From positions 1 to 12,532 of the forward strand of contig DAOVUU010000023.1 in NCBI GenBank assembly GCA_030632405.1: 12,532 nt of DNA. Reading direction: 5' to 3'. Shown here piece by piece: positions 1 through 7,499 of the stretch; position 1 is the stretch's first letter; the number at the start of each line of letters is the position of its first letter. The notes under the pieces were generated by a model that ran no database searches, was not told the DNA's origin, and worked only from the letters and a program-made list of their open reading frames with translations. Origin of the DNA: Desulfobulbaceae bacterium. GTDB lineage: Bacteria; Desulfobacterota; Desulfobulbia; Desulfobulbales; Desulfocapsaceae. The position numbers and the translations under genes were made by a program.

Positions 1-2201
1 CCATGATTGGAGCATATAACAACAATATGATCACCGGATTTCAGATTGGCAAAGAATCTGATGCCTTTGATGAAAGGTATATAGAAATTAGGGCAGTAAG
101 TGTGATCGTTGCCACGGGCTGCATTGAACGGCCGCTGCTGTTTGAAAATAATGAACGTCCAGGTGTTATGCAGACGGGTTGTGCCCTGAGACTGGCTCAT
201 ACCTATGGGCTGGTTGCAGGCGACAAGGCGGTATTCAGTATAGGTCACGATCTGGGGCTTGAAACTGCCATCAGTCTCTATGATCTTGGTTTAAAGATTT
301 CCTGTGTTGCCGATATCAGAAAAGATGGTCAGGACAGTGAGCTTTTAGCCCAGTTGCGTGATCGAAATATAGAAGTTCTTAAAGGTTCTGTCGCAACCGT
401 GGCCCACGGTTCAAAACAGGTCAATAAAGTAACTGTTGCAACTGTTACCGGGACAGCACATCAGGATTATGATTGTGATCTCCTCGTGGCATCAGCCGGA
501 CTGACGCCGGTTACCAGTGCCATAACCGTGGCAAGGGGCAGGCTCAAATATGATGAGCATACGGGCTATTTTCTGCCGGATCAAATGCCGGGGAAAATGC
601 ATGCTACCGGCAGAATACTGGGCCTCGATGACGGGACGGCAATCGAATCTTCGGGAAGGCTTGCAGGGCTTCGGGCGGCTTTTGACTGTGGAGCCTGTTC
701 CATTGCAGAAATTGGCGCTGCAGAAAATGAACTTGAAAGATTACCTGGACCAGCGCGTGGCACTAAGCTGGTGATCGCTCCGGTCAAGGGTCGTAAAAGT
801 TTTATCTGTTTTGATGAAGATACCACCATTAAAAACATCAACCAGGCAATCGAGAAGGGGTTTGATGTTCCGGAGCTGATCAAACGCTTTACCTCTGCCG
901 GGACAGGCCCAGGGCAGGGTGGTATTCCCGGGCATAATCTGCCGCTCTATGTGGCAAAATACCAGAAACTGCCCGATGTTTCTATCAGGTCCACCACTGT
1001 CAGACCTCCGATTGTACCGACATTACTCTCTACCTATGCCGGCACAAATCATACCATGTTCAAACATACTCCCATGGATGAGATGCAGCGAAAAGATGGT
1101 GGAGTTTTTAGAAATATTGGTGTATGGCAGCGGGCCCGCTATTTTTCCAATGATTTTTCATGTAAAGCTGAGATCGAAAATGTGCGATCCAACGTGGGAA
1201 TTCTCGATGGATCAACTCTTGGAAAATTTCGCATTCACGGCCCCGATGCTGTAAAAGCCCTTGAGCGGGTTTTTGTTTCCGATATGTCCGGTATAAAGGA
1301 AGGCCGTATTAAATATTCTGCCATGTGTAATGATGACGGCTGTGTCATAGATGATGGTATTGTTATCAAAAAGGGTGAAAATGATTTTTATTTCACTACA
1401 TCCACCGGTCGTGCAGGCAGTACGATTGAATGGATCAGGTACCATACCCGCTATGACGGTTGGGATTTTCATATGGTGAACATTACAGATTCCATGGGGG
1501 TGATCAATCTCTCTGGCCCCAACGCAAGAGAGGTACTTGAAAAAATAGTGGATATTGATGTGTCCAATGAGGCCTTCGGCTTTTCGGAATATAAAGAATT
1601 TTTCATAAAGGAGATTATCCCTGTAAGAGCTATGCGCCTCGGGTTTGTGGGTGAACTTTCCTATGAACTGCATGTGCCATCTTCCTATATGCAATCTGTC
1701 TGGTTGATGCTCAATGAGGCAGGGAAAGAATATAATATAAGGAATTTTGGTGTTGAGGCCCAGAATGTACTTCGTATGGAAAAATGTCATATCATTCTCG
1801 GTCAGGAATCTGAACAGAGAACGAATCTTCTCGATGTGGGGCTGGGCTTTTTATGGAATCGCAACAAATCTGAGGCCAAGACTGTTGGTGCGGTAGCCTT
1901 GCACCAGGCTGAAAATGACCAGACACGCCTTAAACTGGTAGGATTTAAAATGGAAAACAGCGGCCGTGCCCCAAGAGATGGTTCTCTGATTGTTGATAAA
2001 AAGGTGAGGGGCTATATCTGTACTGCAAGAGACAGCTTTACATTAAAAGAAGGTGTAGGCATGGCCCTGGTTGAAGGTGAACTCGCCAAGATCGGGACCA
2101 GGCTGGAAATCTATGAAGATGAGTGCGGTGATGACCGAATCTACGGGAAAGTGGTACAAATGCCGCTCTATGATCCTGAAGGAATCAGGATGAAAATGTA
2201 A
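1..2201 (+). CDS. soxA: Sarcosine oxidase/dimethylglycine dehydrogenase-like alpha subunit (5' end outside window)
   Basis: Large subunit of a heteromeric N-methyl amine oxidase/dehydrogenase. In the known family it carries an NAD/FAD-type nucleotide-binding half and a C-terminal folate-binding aminomethyltransferase (GcvT-like) half that receives the one-carbon unit. Numbering from the first visible Met (position 3): the dinucleotide-binding part covers about 1-235 (ATGCIERPLLF at 37-47); the SoxA linker with KSFICFDEDTT is at 265-275; TTVRPP is at 331-336; the GcvT-like domain runs about 385-730 (GCVIDDGIV at 446-454, GELSYELHVPS at 550-560, RMEKCHIILGQ at 591-601). Family alpha subunits are usually about 960-1000 residues, so some 230-270 N-terminal residues lie upstream; the ATG at position 3 is probably internal. 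The gamma-like gene follows after 10 bases with Shine-Dalgarno AGGGA. Family assignment is strong; the exact substrate (sarcosine, dimethylglycine or another N-methyl compound) cannot be read from sequence. Confidence 0.9.
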   Translation, partial: MIGAYNNNMITGFQIGKESDAFDERYIEIRAVSVIVATGCIERPLLFENNERPGVMQTGCALRLAHTYGLVAGDKAVFSIGHDLGLETAISLYDLGLKISCVADIRKDGQDSELLAQLRDRNIEVLKGSVATVAHGSKQVNKVTVATVTGTAHQDYDCDLLVASAGLTPVTSAITVARGRLKYDEHTGYFLPDQMPGKMHATGRILGLDDGTAIESSGRLAGLRAAFDCGACSIAEIGAAENELERLPGPARGTKLVIAPVKGRKSFICFDEDTTIKNINQAIEKGFDVPELIKRFTSAGTGPGQGGIPGHNLPLYVAKYQKLPDVSIRSTTVRPPIVPTLLSTYAGTNHTMFKHTPMDEMQRKDGGVFRNIGVWQRARYFSNDFSCKAEIENVRSNVGILDGSTLGKFRIHGPDAVKALERVFVSDMSGIKEGRIKYSAMCNDDGCVIDDGIVIKKGENDFYFTTSTGRAGSTIEWIRYHTRYDGWDFHMVNITDSMGVINLSGPNAREVLEKIVDIDVSNEAFGFSEYKEFFIKEIIPVRAMRLGFVGELSYELHVPSSYMQSVWLMLNEAGKEYNIRNFGVEAQNVLRMEKCHIILGQESEQRTNLLDVGLGFLWNRNKSEAKTVGAVALHQAENDQTRLKLVGFKMENSGRAPRDGSLIVDKKVRGYICTARDSFTLKEGVGMALVEGELAKIGTRLEIYEDECGDDRIYGKVVQMPLYDPEGIRMKM

Positions 2202-2211
2202 GGGATACATT

Positions 2212-2847
2212 ATGACAAATATACAGAGAGTTTCTCCGGTTGTATTTAAACGTACATCTGTAAAAACTGAACAAAGATATAACTGGGAAGTGGTTCTTGA
2301 GTACAGTGGTGAAGGCGATGGGCCATACCTGGTTGACTTAAGCCATAAACCACGGTTTGATCTGCAGGACTCTAATCTGGCAGAAAAAAAACCATTTGGT
2401 ATTAATCTTCCTGAAACACCGGGCGCTTCCATTCTTGAAAACACTATTCTTGCCAACCGCATGAACCGTACCCAGGTGTCACTGTATAATCTGGGTGAGC
2501 AGGATAGCTCTGCCATAAAGGATGAATCCGGGGTAACGGATGTTACGGAATCAACAGTATTTGTTGCATTGATAGGGGAGAACATTTTTTCAATTTGTGA
2601 AAAACTATCAGCCCTGGATTTTATGGATCCTGTAAGAATAGCGCCCTTTCTTTTTCAGGGACCTTTTTCCCATGTGCCATGTCAAATTGTTACATTGAAT
2701 AAAGATGGCGACAGGGCAGGACTGGTATTATCCTGTTCACGAGGATATGGCGCAGATATGATACATTCCATCCTCCATGCAGGGGAAGAGTTTGGACTGA
2801 AACCCGCAGGAGAGGATAAATTTACCTCGTGGATTAAAGAACAATAG
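2212..2847 (+). CDS. soxG: Sarcosine oxidase gamma subunit-like protein
   Basis: A 211-residue protein placed between the alpha- and beta-like subunit genes. Residues about 104-195 follow the SoxG/GcvT-like pattern: a 'VTDVTESTVFVALIGEN' strand-loop segment (108-124), then a 'PFLFQGPFSHVPCQIV' segment (145-160) and a 'LVLSCSRGYGADMIHSIL' segment (171-188), matching the order seen in sarcosine oxidase gamma subunits. Residues 1-100 are an extra N-terminal part with 'GPYLVDLSHKPRFDLQD' and 'NRMNRTQVSLYNL', which may form a small separate fold. In the known heterotetramer gamma is a structural subunit without its own cofactor. The start at 2212 has a good Shine-Dalgarno (AGGGA, about 8 bases upstream). 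Similarity is recognisable but diverged, so the call relies partly on its position in the operon. No signal peptide or membrane segment is seen, so it is probably cytoplasmic. Confidence 0.7.
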   Translation: MTNIQRVSPVVFKRTSVKTEQRYNWEVVLEYSGEGDGPYLVDLSHKPRFDLQDSNLAEKKPFGINLPETPGASILENTILANRMNRTQVSLYNLGEQDSSAIKDESGVTDVTESTVFVALIGENIFSICEKLSALDFMDPVRIAPFLFQGPFSHVPCQIVTLNKDGDRAGLVLSCSRGYGADMIHSILHAGEEFGLKPAGEDKFTSWIKEQ

Positions 2848-2861
2848 AAGGAGATAAAACC

Positions 2862-4199
2862 ATGAATAAAAAATATGATGCAATTATCATTGGCGCGGGT
2901 GTGATCGGCTCACCCATCGCCTATGAACTTTCCAAGATGGGGTATAAAACCCTCAATGTCGACAAGTTTCACGATGCAGGGGAAGGTTCTACTGCCGGTT
3001 CTTGTGCCATCGTGAGAGCCAGTTACTCTACAGCTGATGGCGTGGCCATGGCCTACGAAGGTTTTAAATACTGGTTGGACTGGGAAAATTATCTGGACAA
3101 TGTGACAGATGAAAAAGGGCTGGCCAGGTATATGAACACAGGGTCAATCCTGATCAAGTCCCAGGGACATAAGTGGCAGAAAGTCCAGGAAAATTATGAG
3201 GAAGTAGGTGTACAGTATGAAGAATGGAACAACGATAAGATAAAAGAGATGGTTCCGGTTGCCGATCTTCACGAATTCTGGCCTGTCAGACGTCCTGAAG
3301 ACCCGAAGTTTTTTGATGAACCAACCAATGAGGTTGAGGGTGCTCTCTTTTGTCCAGAAGGGGGGGATGTAACTGATCCTGCCCTGTCGGCTCATAATAT
3401 TATGAGAGCCGCTGAAGCCAAAGGTGCTGAATTTATATTTAATGCTGAAGTGGTTGATGTCAGGAGTGAAGACGGCAGAGTCACCGGTATTACATTGAAA
3501 GACGGTACTCAGATTGATGCGGGGATCGTCGTCAACGTGGCCGGGCCGCATTCATTTTTGATCAATAAGATGGCGGAAGGTGTCTGGGAAGGCTGCAATA
3601 TTAAAACAAAGGCCTTACGACATGAAGTGATGTACTGCCCCGCACCTGAGGAATATGACTATCTCAATGAGGGGTATCATATGTCAGACGGAGATATCGG
3701 TTGCTATGTTCGTCCGGAAGTAGGTAATACGTTTCTGATCGGCAGTGAAGATCCTGACTGTGATTCCCAGGAATGGGTTGATCCTGACGAATTTTATGAA
3801 GGTAAAGGCGGACATGGCAGGGACAATGTTTTGACCGAAGAACAGTGGAAAGCACAATGCTACAGGCTTGGTAAACGGATTCCAACCCTCCAGGTGCCCA
3901 ATCAGCCCAAAGGAGTTGTTGATCTATATGACTGCTCCGATGACTGGATTCCCATCTATGACAAATCAGATCTCCCCGGTTTTTATATGGCAATAGGAAC
4001 CAGCGGCAACCAGTATAAGAATGCACCGGTTGTCGGCCGTATGATGGCTGAACTGATTGATGCCTGCGAGAAGGGGTTGGATCACGATAATGAACCGTTT
4101 CAATATAAATTCAAGTATATTGACAGGTCGACTGATGTCGGCTTTTTCTCAAGAAAACGGGAAATAAATTATAACAGTTCTTTTTCTGTTAATGGATAG
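2862..4199 (+). CDS. soxB: FAD-dependent oxidoreductase, sarcosine oxidase beta subunit-like (DAO family)
   Basis: Catalytic flavoprotein of the D-amino-acid-oxidase fold, expected to oxidise an N-methyl amine and pass electrons on. The FAD-binding GAGVIG is at residues 11-16, the SoxB-like 'EGSTAGSCAIVRASY' at 41-55, and the C-terminal flavin-contacting 'GFYMAIGTSGNQYKNAPVVG' at 373-392. Length (445) suits the family (about 390-450), with a short extra tail. In classical SoxB the covalent FMN histidine (about residue 173) sits in a GG-x-x-R-H-D motif; here the equivalent stretch is GGDVTDPA (167-174), with Thr/Asp and no His, so covalent FMN binding as in that enzyme is not supported. The N-terminal covalent FAD histidine of dimethylglycine dehydrogenases also appears absent. 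Shine-Dalgarno AAGGAG lies about 8 bases before the start. Absence of the FMN histidine and a nearby etfBA fit a dehydrogenase using ETF, rather than an oxygen-using oxidase; that is inference. Confidence 0.87.
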   Translation: MNKKYDAIIIGAGVIGSPIAYELSKMGYKTLNVDKFHDAGEGSTAGSCAIVRASYSTADGVAMAYEGFKYWLDWENYLDNVTDEKGLARYMNTGSILIKSQGHKWQKVQENYEEVGVQYEEWNNDKIKEMVPVADLHEFWPVRRPEDPKFFDEPTNEVEGALFCPEGGDVTDPALSAHNIMRAAEAKGAEFIFNAEVVDVRSEDGRVTGITLKDGTQIDAGIVVNVAGPHSFLINKMAEGVWEGCNIKTKALRHEVMYCPAPEEYDYLNEGYHMSDGDIGCYVRPEVGNTFLIGSEDPDCDSQEWVDPDEFYEGKGGHGRDNVLTEEQWKAQCYRLGKRIPTLQVPNQPKGVVDLYDCSDDWIPIYDKSDLPGFYMAIGTSGNQYKNAPVVGRMMAELIDACEKGLDHDNEPFQYKFKYIDRSTDVGFFSRKREINYNSSFSVNG

Positions 4200-4246
4200 T
4201 GCTTTTTGAAAAACTCATAGCAGGCACTATCATTTTACTTCAGATG

Positions 4247-4288
4247 AAAGGCGCACAGCATCCATTAGAGGACGTTGTGCGCCTTTTT
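4247..4288 (+). terminator. Rho-independent terminator after the sox-like genes
   Basis: The 13-base arms AAAGGCGCACAGC (4247-4259) and GTTGTGCGCCTTT (4274-4286) pair completely with one G-U pair, around a 14-base loop. The downstream arm runs into a five-T tract (4284-4288). The hairpin begins 47 bases after the stop of the beta-like gene and ends 51 bases before etfB, so it separates two transcription units, or gives partial read-through into the second. Confidence 0.9.
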
Positions 4289-4339
4289 GCTGAGTTTAAT
4301 CTCACTTGAATAGGTACAAAAGAAAATTACAAACCACCC

Positions 4340-5107
4340 ATGCAAATTTATGTCTGTGTAAAACATGTCCCGGATTCTTCCGCTGTTATCACAGTTCTCG
4401 GGGACAATCAAATTGATGAAAACGTAATCTTTCTTTTAAATCCCTATGATGAACATGCGGTTACGGAAGCGGTTAAGATTAAAAACAGTCTGCCTGATTC
4501 TGAAGTTATTGCAGTCTGTTTAGGAAAGGATGACGCCGAAAAAACGCTTCGTTCTGCCTTGGCCATGGGGGCCGACAGAGGTATTCTGGTCGTCAGTGAT
4601 GCACCCCATGAAAGTATTGAGATTGCACGGGTTCTCAAAACCGTCATGGCTCAGGACGGGATCCCCGGGTTGATCATTACAGGTAAAGAATCCATTGATG
4701 CAAAAGGTATGCAGACCATGTTTCGTATAGGGGCTTTATTTGATTTTCCTGTTGCTACAAATGTGATCAGACTGGATATTGAGGGAGATATTGCCATAGT
4801 TGACAGTGAACTTTCAGGTGGAGCTGTCGACACCTATGAGATGTCTCTGCCATGTGTGATCGGCGCAGGAAGGGGTTTGAATACACCGAAATACCCGACC
4901 TTTCCAGATGTGGTTAAGTCCAAAAAAAAGGTGGTCAAAAAGATCGCCCTGGCAGAATTGGATATTGGAACTTCAAAGGCAGATATGTGGATAGTTGGGC
5001 TAGAACCCCTGGTGCTGGTAAGAAAACCAAAAGAGATAACCGGAGATACAGATGAGGTTGCAAGAGAAGTCATAAGAATTCTCAGGGAAGAGGCTAAGGT
5101 GATATAA
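4340..5107 (+). CDS. etfB: Electron transfer flavoprotein beta subunit
   Basis: Beta subunit of the soluble FAD/AMP-containing heterodimer that takes electrons from flavin dehydrogenases. The N-terminus MQIYVCVKHVPDS is typical, NPYDEHAV is at residues 34-41, and the AMP-contacting region 'LGKDDAEKTLRSALAMGADR' is at 61-80. GKESID at 115-120 and the late 'VVKSKKKVVKK' (191-201) are also family features. Length (255) is normal. It looks like an ordinary electron-transfer ETF; I see no feature that clearly marks the bifurcating group. The start is fixed by homology, and an in-frame stop lies 12 codons upstream. It has no clear Shine-Dalgarno (only AAAGAAAA, rather far from the ATG), and no convincing promoter was found between the terminator and the ATG. 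Its stop overlaps the etfA start by one base, so the pair is translationally coupled. The likely electron donor is the flavoprotein complex encoded just upstream. Confidence 0.95.
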   Translation: MQIYVCVKHVPDSSAVITVLGDNQIDENVIFLLNPYDEHAVTEAVKIKNSLPDSEVIAVCLGKDDAEKTLRSALAMGADRGILVVSDAPHESIEIARVLKTVMAQDGIPGLIITGKESIDAKGMQTMFRIGALFDFPVATNVIRLDIEGDIAIVDSELSGGAVDTYEMSLPCVIGAGRGLNTPKYPTFPDVVKSKKKVVKKIALAELDIGTSKADMWIVGLEPLVLVRKPKEITGDTDEVAREVIRILREEAKVI

Positions 5108-6057
5108 TGAAAAATATCGGCATCATTATAGAACTGGATGAAGGGAAGATCAAAGAGATCAATTTCGGCATGATTACTCTGGCAAGGGCCCCAGACAGTG
5201 ACCTGTTTGCCTTTGTTCTGGACGCAGATGTGACCGCAGTAAGAGAAGATCTGGAGTCATATGGTATCACGAAGATTGTTGATGTTGCACTCGCTTCGGA
5301 TCAACGTAACAATCCAGCTGTTCGGGCCAAAGCCATTGCAAATGGTATTAAAGAGTATGGTATTGGCGCAGTTTTTGGTCTTTCAACCGCAACGGGTAAA
5401 GATCTCCTGCCCCGGATTGCGGCACAGCTCGAAGCTCCTTTAGTTATGGATTGTTTTACCGTTGATCTTGAAAACAATCTCGCATGGACATCACGTTATT
5501 CAGGTAAAACCAGCGCTTCTATAAAAGTTACAGGAGATATTGTAGTATTTGGTGTGAGGCCCAATGCAGTTGAACCGGTAAAGGGCCAGGTTTCGTCCCG
5601 GATATTGAAATTTGATGGAAGTAGAATCGTTTCCAGAGGATTCAAGTTTGTCAAGAGAGCGGCAGGGGATACGAGCGTTAAAATCAGTCTTGCCGAGGCG
5701 GATGTAATCATTTCCGGGGGAAGGGGGATGAAAAATGGTGATAATTTTTCTATCCTTTCAAAATGCGCAGAAAAATTGAACGGGGCTGTAGGTGCGTCAA
5801 GAGCCGCGGTTGATTCCGGCTGGGTGCCCTATTCCATGCAGGTAGGATTGACCGGTGAAAAAGTGAGCCCCAGAGTGTATATTGGCTGCGGAATATCCGG
5901 ATCTATTCAGCATTTTGCCGGCATGAAAACATCAGGATTGATAATTGCCATAAATACTGATAAACATGCATCCCTGATGGCTGATTGTGATTATTCGGTT
6001 CTGGCCGATGTGCTGGAACTTATACCTGAAATAACAAGACATCTGGAAAATGGCTGA
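5107..6057 (+). CDS. etfA: Electron transfer flavoprotein alpha subunit
   Basis: Alpha subunit of ETF, which carries the redox-active FAD. Domain I is about residues 1-185. The FAD-binding C-terminal domain holds 'GASRAAVDSGWVP' (229-241), 'QVGLTGEKVSP' (245-255) and the ETF-alpha signature 'YIGCGISGSIQHFAGM' (258-273) followed by AIN (281-283). The usual Ala in YIA is Gly here, a mild change. Length (316) is normal. No extra ferredoxin domain is present at the N-terminus. The start ATG overlaps the etfB stop (TAATG), and the downstream regulator begins 8 bases before this gene ends. With EtfB it should carry electrons from the N-methyl amine dehydrogenase to a membrane ETF:quinone oxidoreductase, which is not encoded in this window. 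Confidence 0.96.
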   Translation: MKNIGIIIELDEGKIKEINFGMITLARAPDSDLFAFVLDADVTAVREDLESYGITKIVDVALASDQRNNPAVRAKAIANGIKEYGIGAVFGLSTATGKDLLPRIAAQLEAPLVMDCFTVDLENNLAWTSRYSGKTSASIKVTGDIVVFGVRPNAVEPVKGQVSSRILKFDGSRIVSRGFKFVKRAAGDTSVKISLAEADVIISGGRGMKNGDNFSILSKCAEKLNGAVGASRAAVDSGWVPYSMQVGLTGEKVSPRVYIGCGISGSIQHFAGMKTSGLIIAINTDKHASLMADCDYSVLADVLELIPEITRHLENG

Positions 6058-7495
6058 ATCAAAAACACATATGGAAGGACAATTCCTTCAGGAACTTGGT
6101 AACGCTGATTACCTGGCCATTTTTGACAGTTTCAGTGATGGGGTGATTGTTACAAACAGTGATGGCGTGATAGTCTATTACAATCGTGCCATGTCCCGTA
6201 TCGATGAATTAGACCCCGATACAGTTATTTCATCCAGAGTTACAGACGTTTATGACCTGGACAACTCCACCAGCCTGATCATGCAGTGTTTGACAAAACG
6301 TGAACCCATTATTGATGAGCCCATATACTATCGTACAAGAATGGGGAAATTTGCAAATACCATTCATAATGTGATGCCGATTTTCAACAAGAAAAAGATG
6401 GTTGGGGCTATCTGCTTTATCAGGGATTATCATGCTCTGGCCGATACTATTGCATCTATGCATGTTCCCGGAAAAGACCACCAGTTTGACAGTGCATCTG
6501 TTACATTTGAAAAAATTATCGGCAAAGACCGTGCCTTTATTGACGCCATTAATTCTGCACGGATGGCAGCCAGCACACCCTCACCGGTAATGCTTTTTGG
6601 AGAGACTGGTACCGGCAAAGAGTTGTTTGCAAGGGCTATACACAATCATAGTTCACGAAGCACAAAAAATTATACGCCTGTAAATTGTGCGGCTATTCCT
6701 GAAAATCTTCTGGAGGGAATCCTGTTCGGCACATCCAAAGGTGCCTTTACCGGCGCAGTGGATAAGGCGGGACTATTTGAAACAACCAGCAACGGTACTA
6801 TTTTTCTAGATGAGATCAATTCCATGCCAATGGGATTGCAGAGTAAGATTCTGCGAAGTATCCAGGAAAGACTTGTCAGAAGAGTCGGTGCCCTGAAAGA
6901 AATTGAGATTAATCTGAAGATTATCAGCTCTGTCAATAAGGACCCCCATACAGCCATTGCAGAGCAGACATTGAGGTCGGACCTTTTTTACCGGTTGGGA
7001 GTAGTTTTTATCCATATTGTACCTCTGCGGGAGAGAATGGAGGATCTGGAATTACTGATAACCCATTTTATTAATAAACATAATTCCAGATTGTATAAAA
7101 ATGTTATGAAAATTTCTGATAACGTTATGGAACTTTTAAAACTCTATAACTGGCCGGGAAATATACGGGAACTCGAGCATGTGGTTGAGGGTGCAATGAA
7201 CAGTGTGGGCACGGGTGAGGTTATCCGGGTTAACCATCTGCAGACCCATTTTTCAAACTGGTCTGTAAAAGACAGGGCGCTGAACCTTCTAAGGAGGTCT
7301 GATGATCAGTTTTCTGGTGGTTCTAATATCAATTTGATTAAAAACAAATCAGATCATGAAGAAGGCATTATAACAGCCAGTCTTTTGGAAAATAAGGGAA
7401 ATATCACAAGAACGGCAAGGTCGCTCGGGATTTCAAGGCAGCTCCTCTATTATAAAATCAAGAAATTTAATATTAACCGCGACAGTGTGAAATAG
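6050..7495 (+). CDS. Sigma-54-dependent transcriptional activator, PAS-AAA+-Fis HTH (RocR-like)
   Basis: Enhancer-binding activator that opens sigma-54 RNA polymerase promoters by ATP hydrolysis. The N-terminal PAS sensor covers about residues 18-125 ('DSFSDGVIVTNSDGVIVYYN' at 26-45). The AAA+ domain covers about 155-385: Walker A GETGTGKE at 184-191, sigma-54 loop GAFTGA at 231-236 (in the RocR-like context LFGTSKGAFTGA), Walker B TIFLDEI at 250-256, RSDLFYRL at 309-316 and NWPGNIREL at 367-375. A Fis-type helix-turn-helix is at about 449-472 ('NITRTARSLGISRQLLYYKI'). There is no response-regulator receiver domain, so it should sense a small ligand directly, plausibly the amine substrate or a product. 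It overlaps etfA by 8 bases; a second in-frame Met is at 6071. Its place inside the operon suggests it controls this locus. No clear -24/-12 promoter (GG-N10-GC) was seen in the 4200-4339 gap, so its targets may lie upstream of the window. Confidence 0.93.
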   Translation: MAESKTHMEGQFLQELGNADYLAIFDSFSDGVIVTNSDGVIVYYNRAMSRIDELDPDTVISSRVTDVYDLDNSTSLIMQCLTKREPIIDEPIYYRTRMGKFANTIHNVMPIFNKKKMVGAICFIRDYHALADTIASMHVPGKDHQFDSASVTFEKIIGKDRAFIDAINSARMAASTPSPVMLFGETGTGKELFARAIHNHSSRSTKNYTPVNCAAIPENLLEGILFGTSKGAFTGAVDKAGLFETTSNGTIFLDEINSMPMGLQSKILRSIQERLVRRVGALKEIEINLKIISSVNKDPHTAIAEQTLRSDLFYRLGVVFIHIVPLRERMEDLELLITHFINKHNSRLYKNVMKISDNVMELLKLYNWPGNIRELEHVVEGAMNSVGTGEVIRVNHLQTHFSNWSVKDRALNLLRRSDDQFSGGSNINLIKNKSDHEEGIITASLLENKGNITRTARSLGISRQLLYYKIKKFNINRDSVK

Positions 7496-7499
7496 AGTG

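Noticed and set aside
1212..1790. Long minus-strand open frame (192 codons) antisense to the alpha subunit
   Set aside because: It lies wholly opposite a well-supported conserved domain and its translation resembles no known protein; it is a shadow of the real gene.
4320..4339. Possible sigma-54 promoter before etfB, given the sigma-54 activator
   Set aside because: No GG-N10-GC pair matching the -24/-12 consensus was found by eye in 4200-4339; the nearest GGCAC lacks a GC at the right distance.
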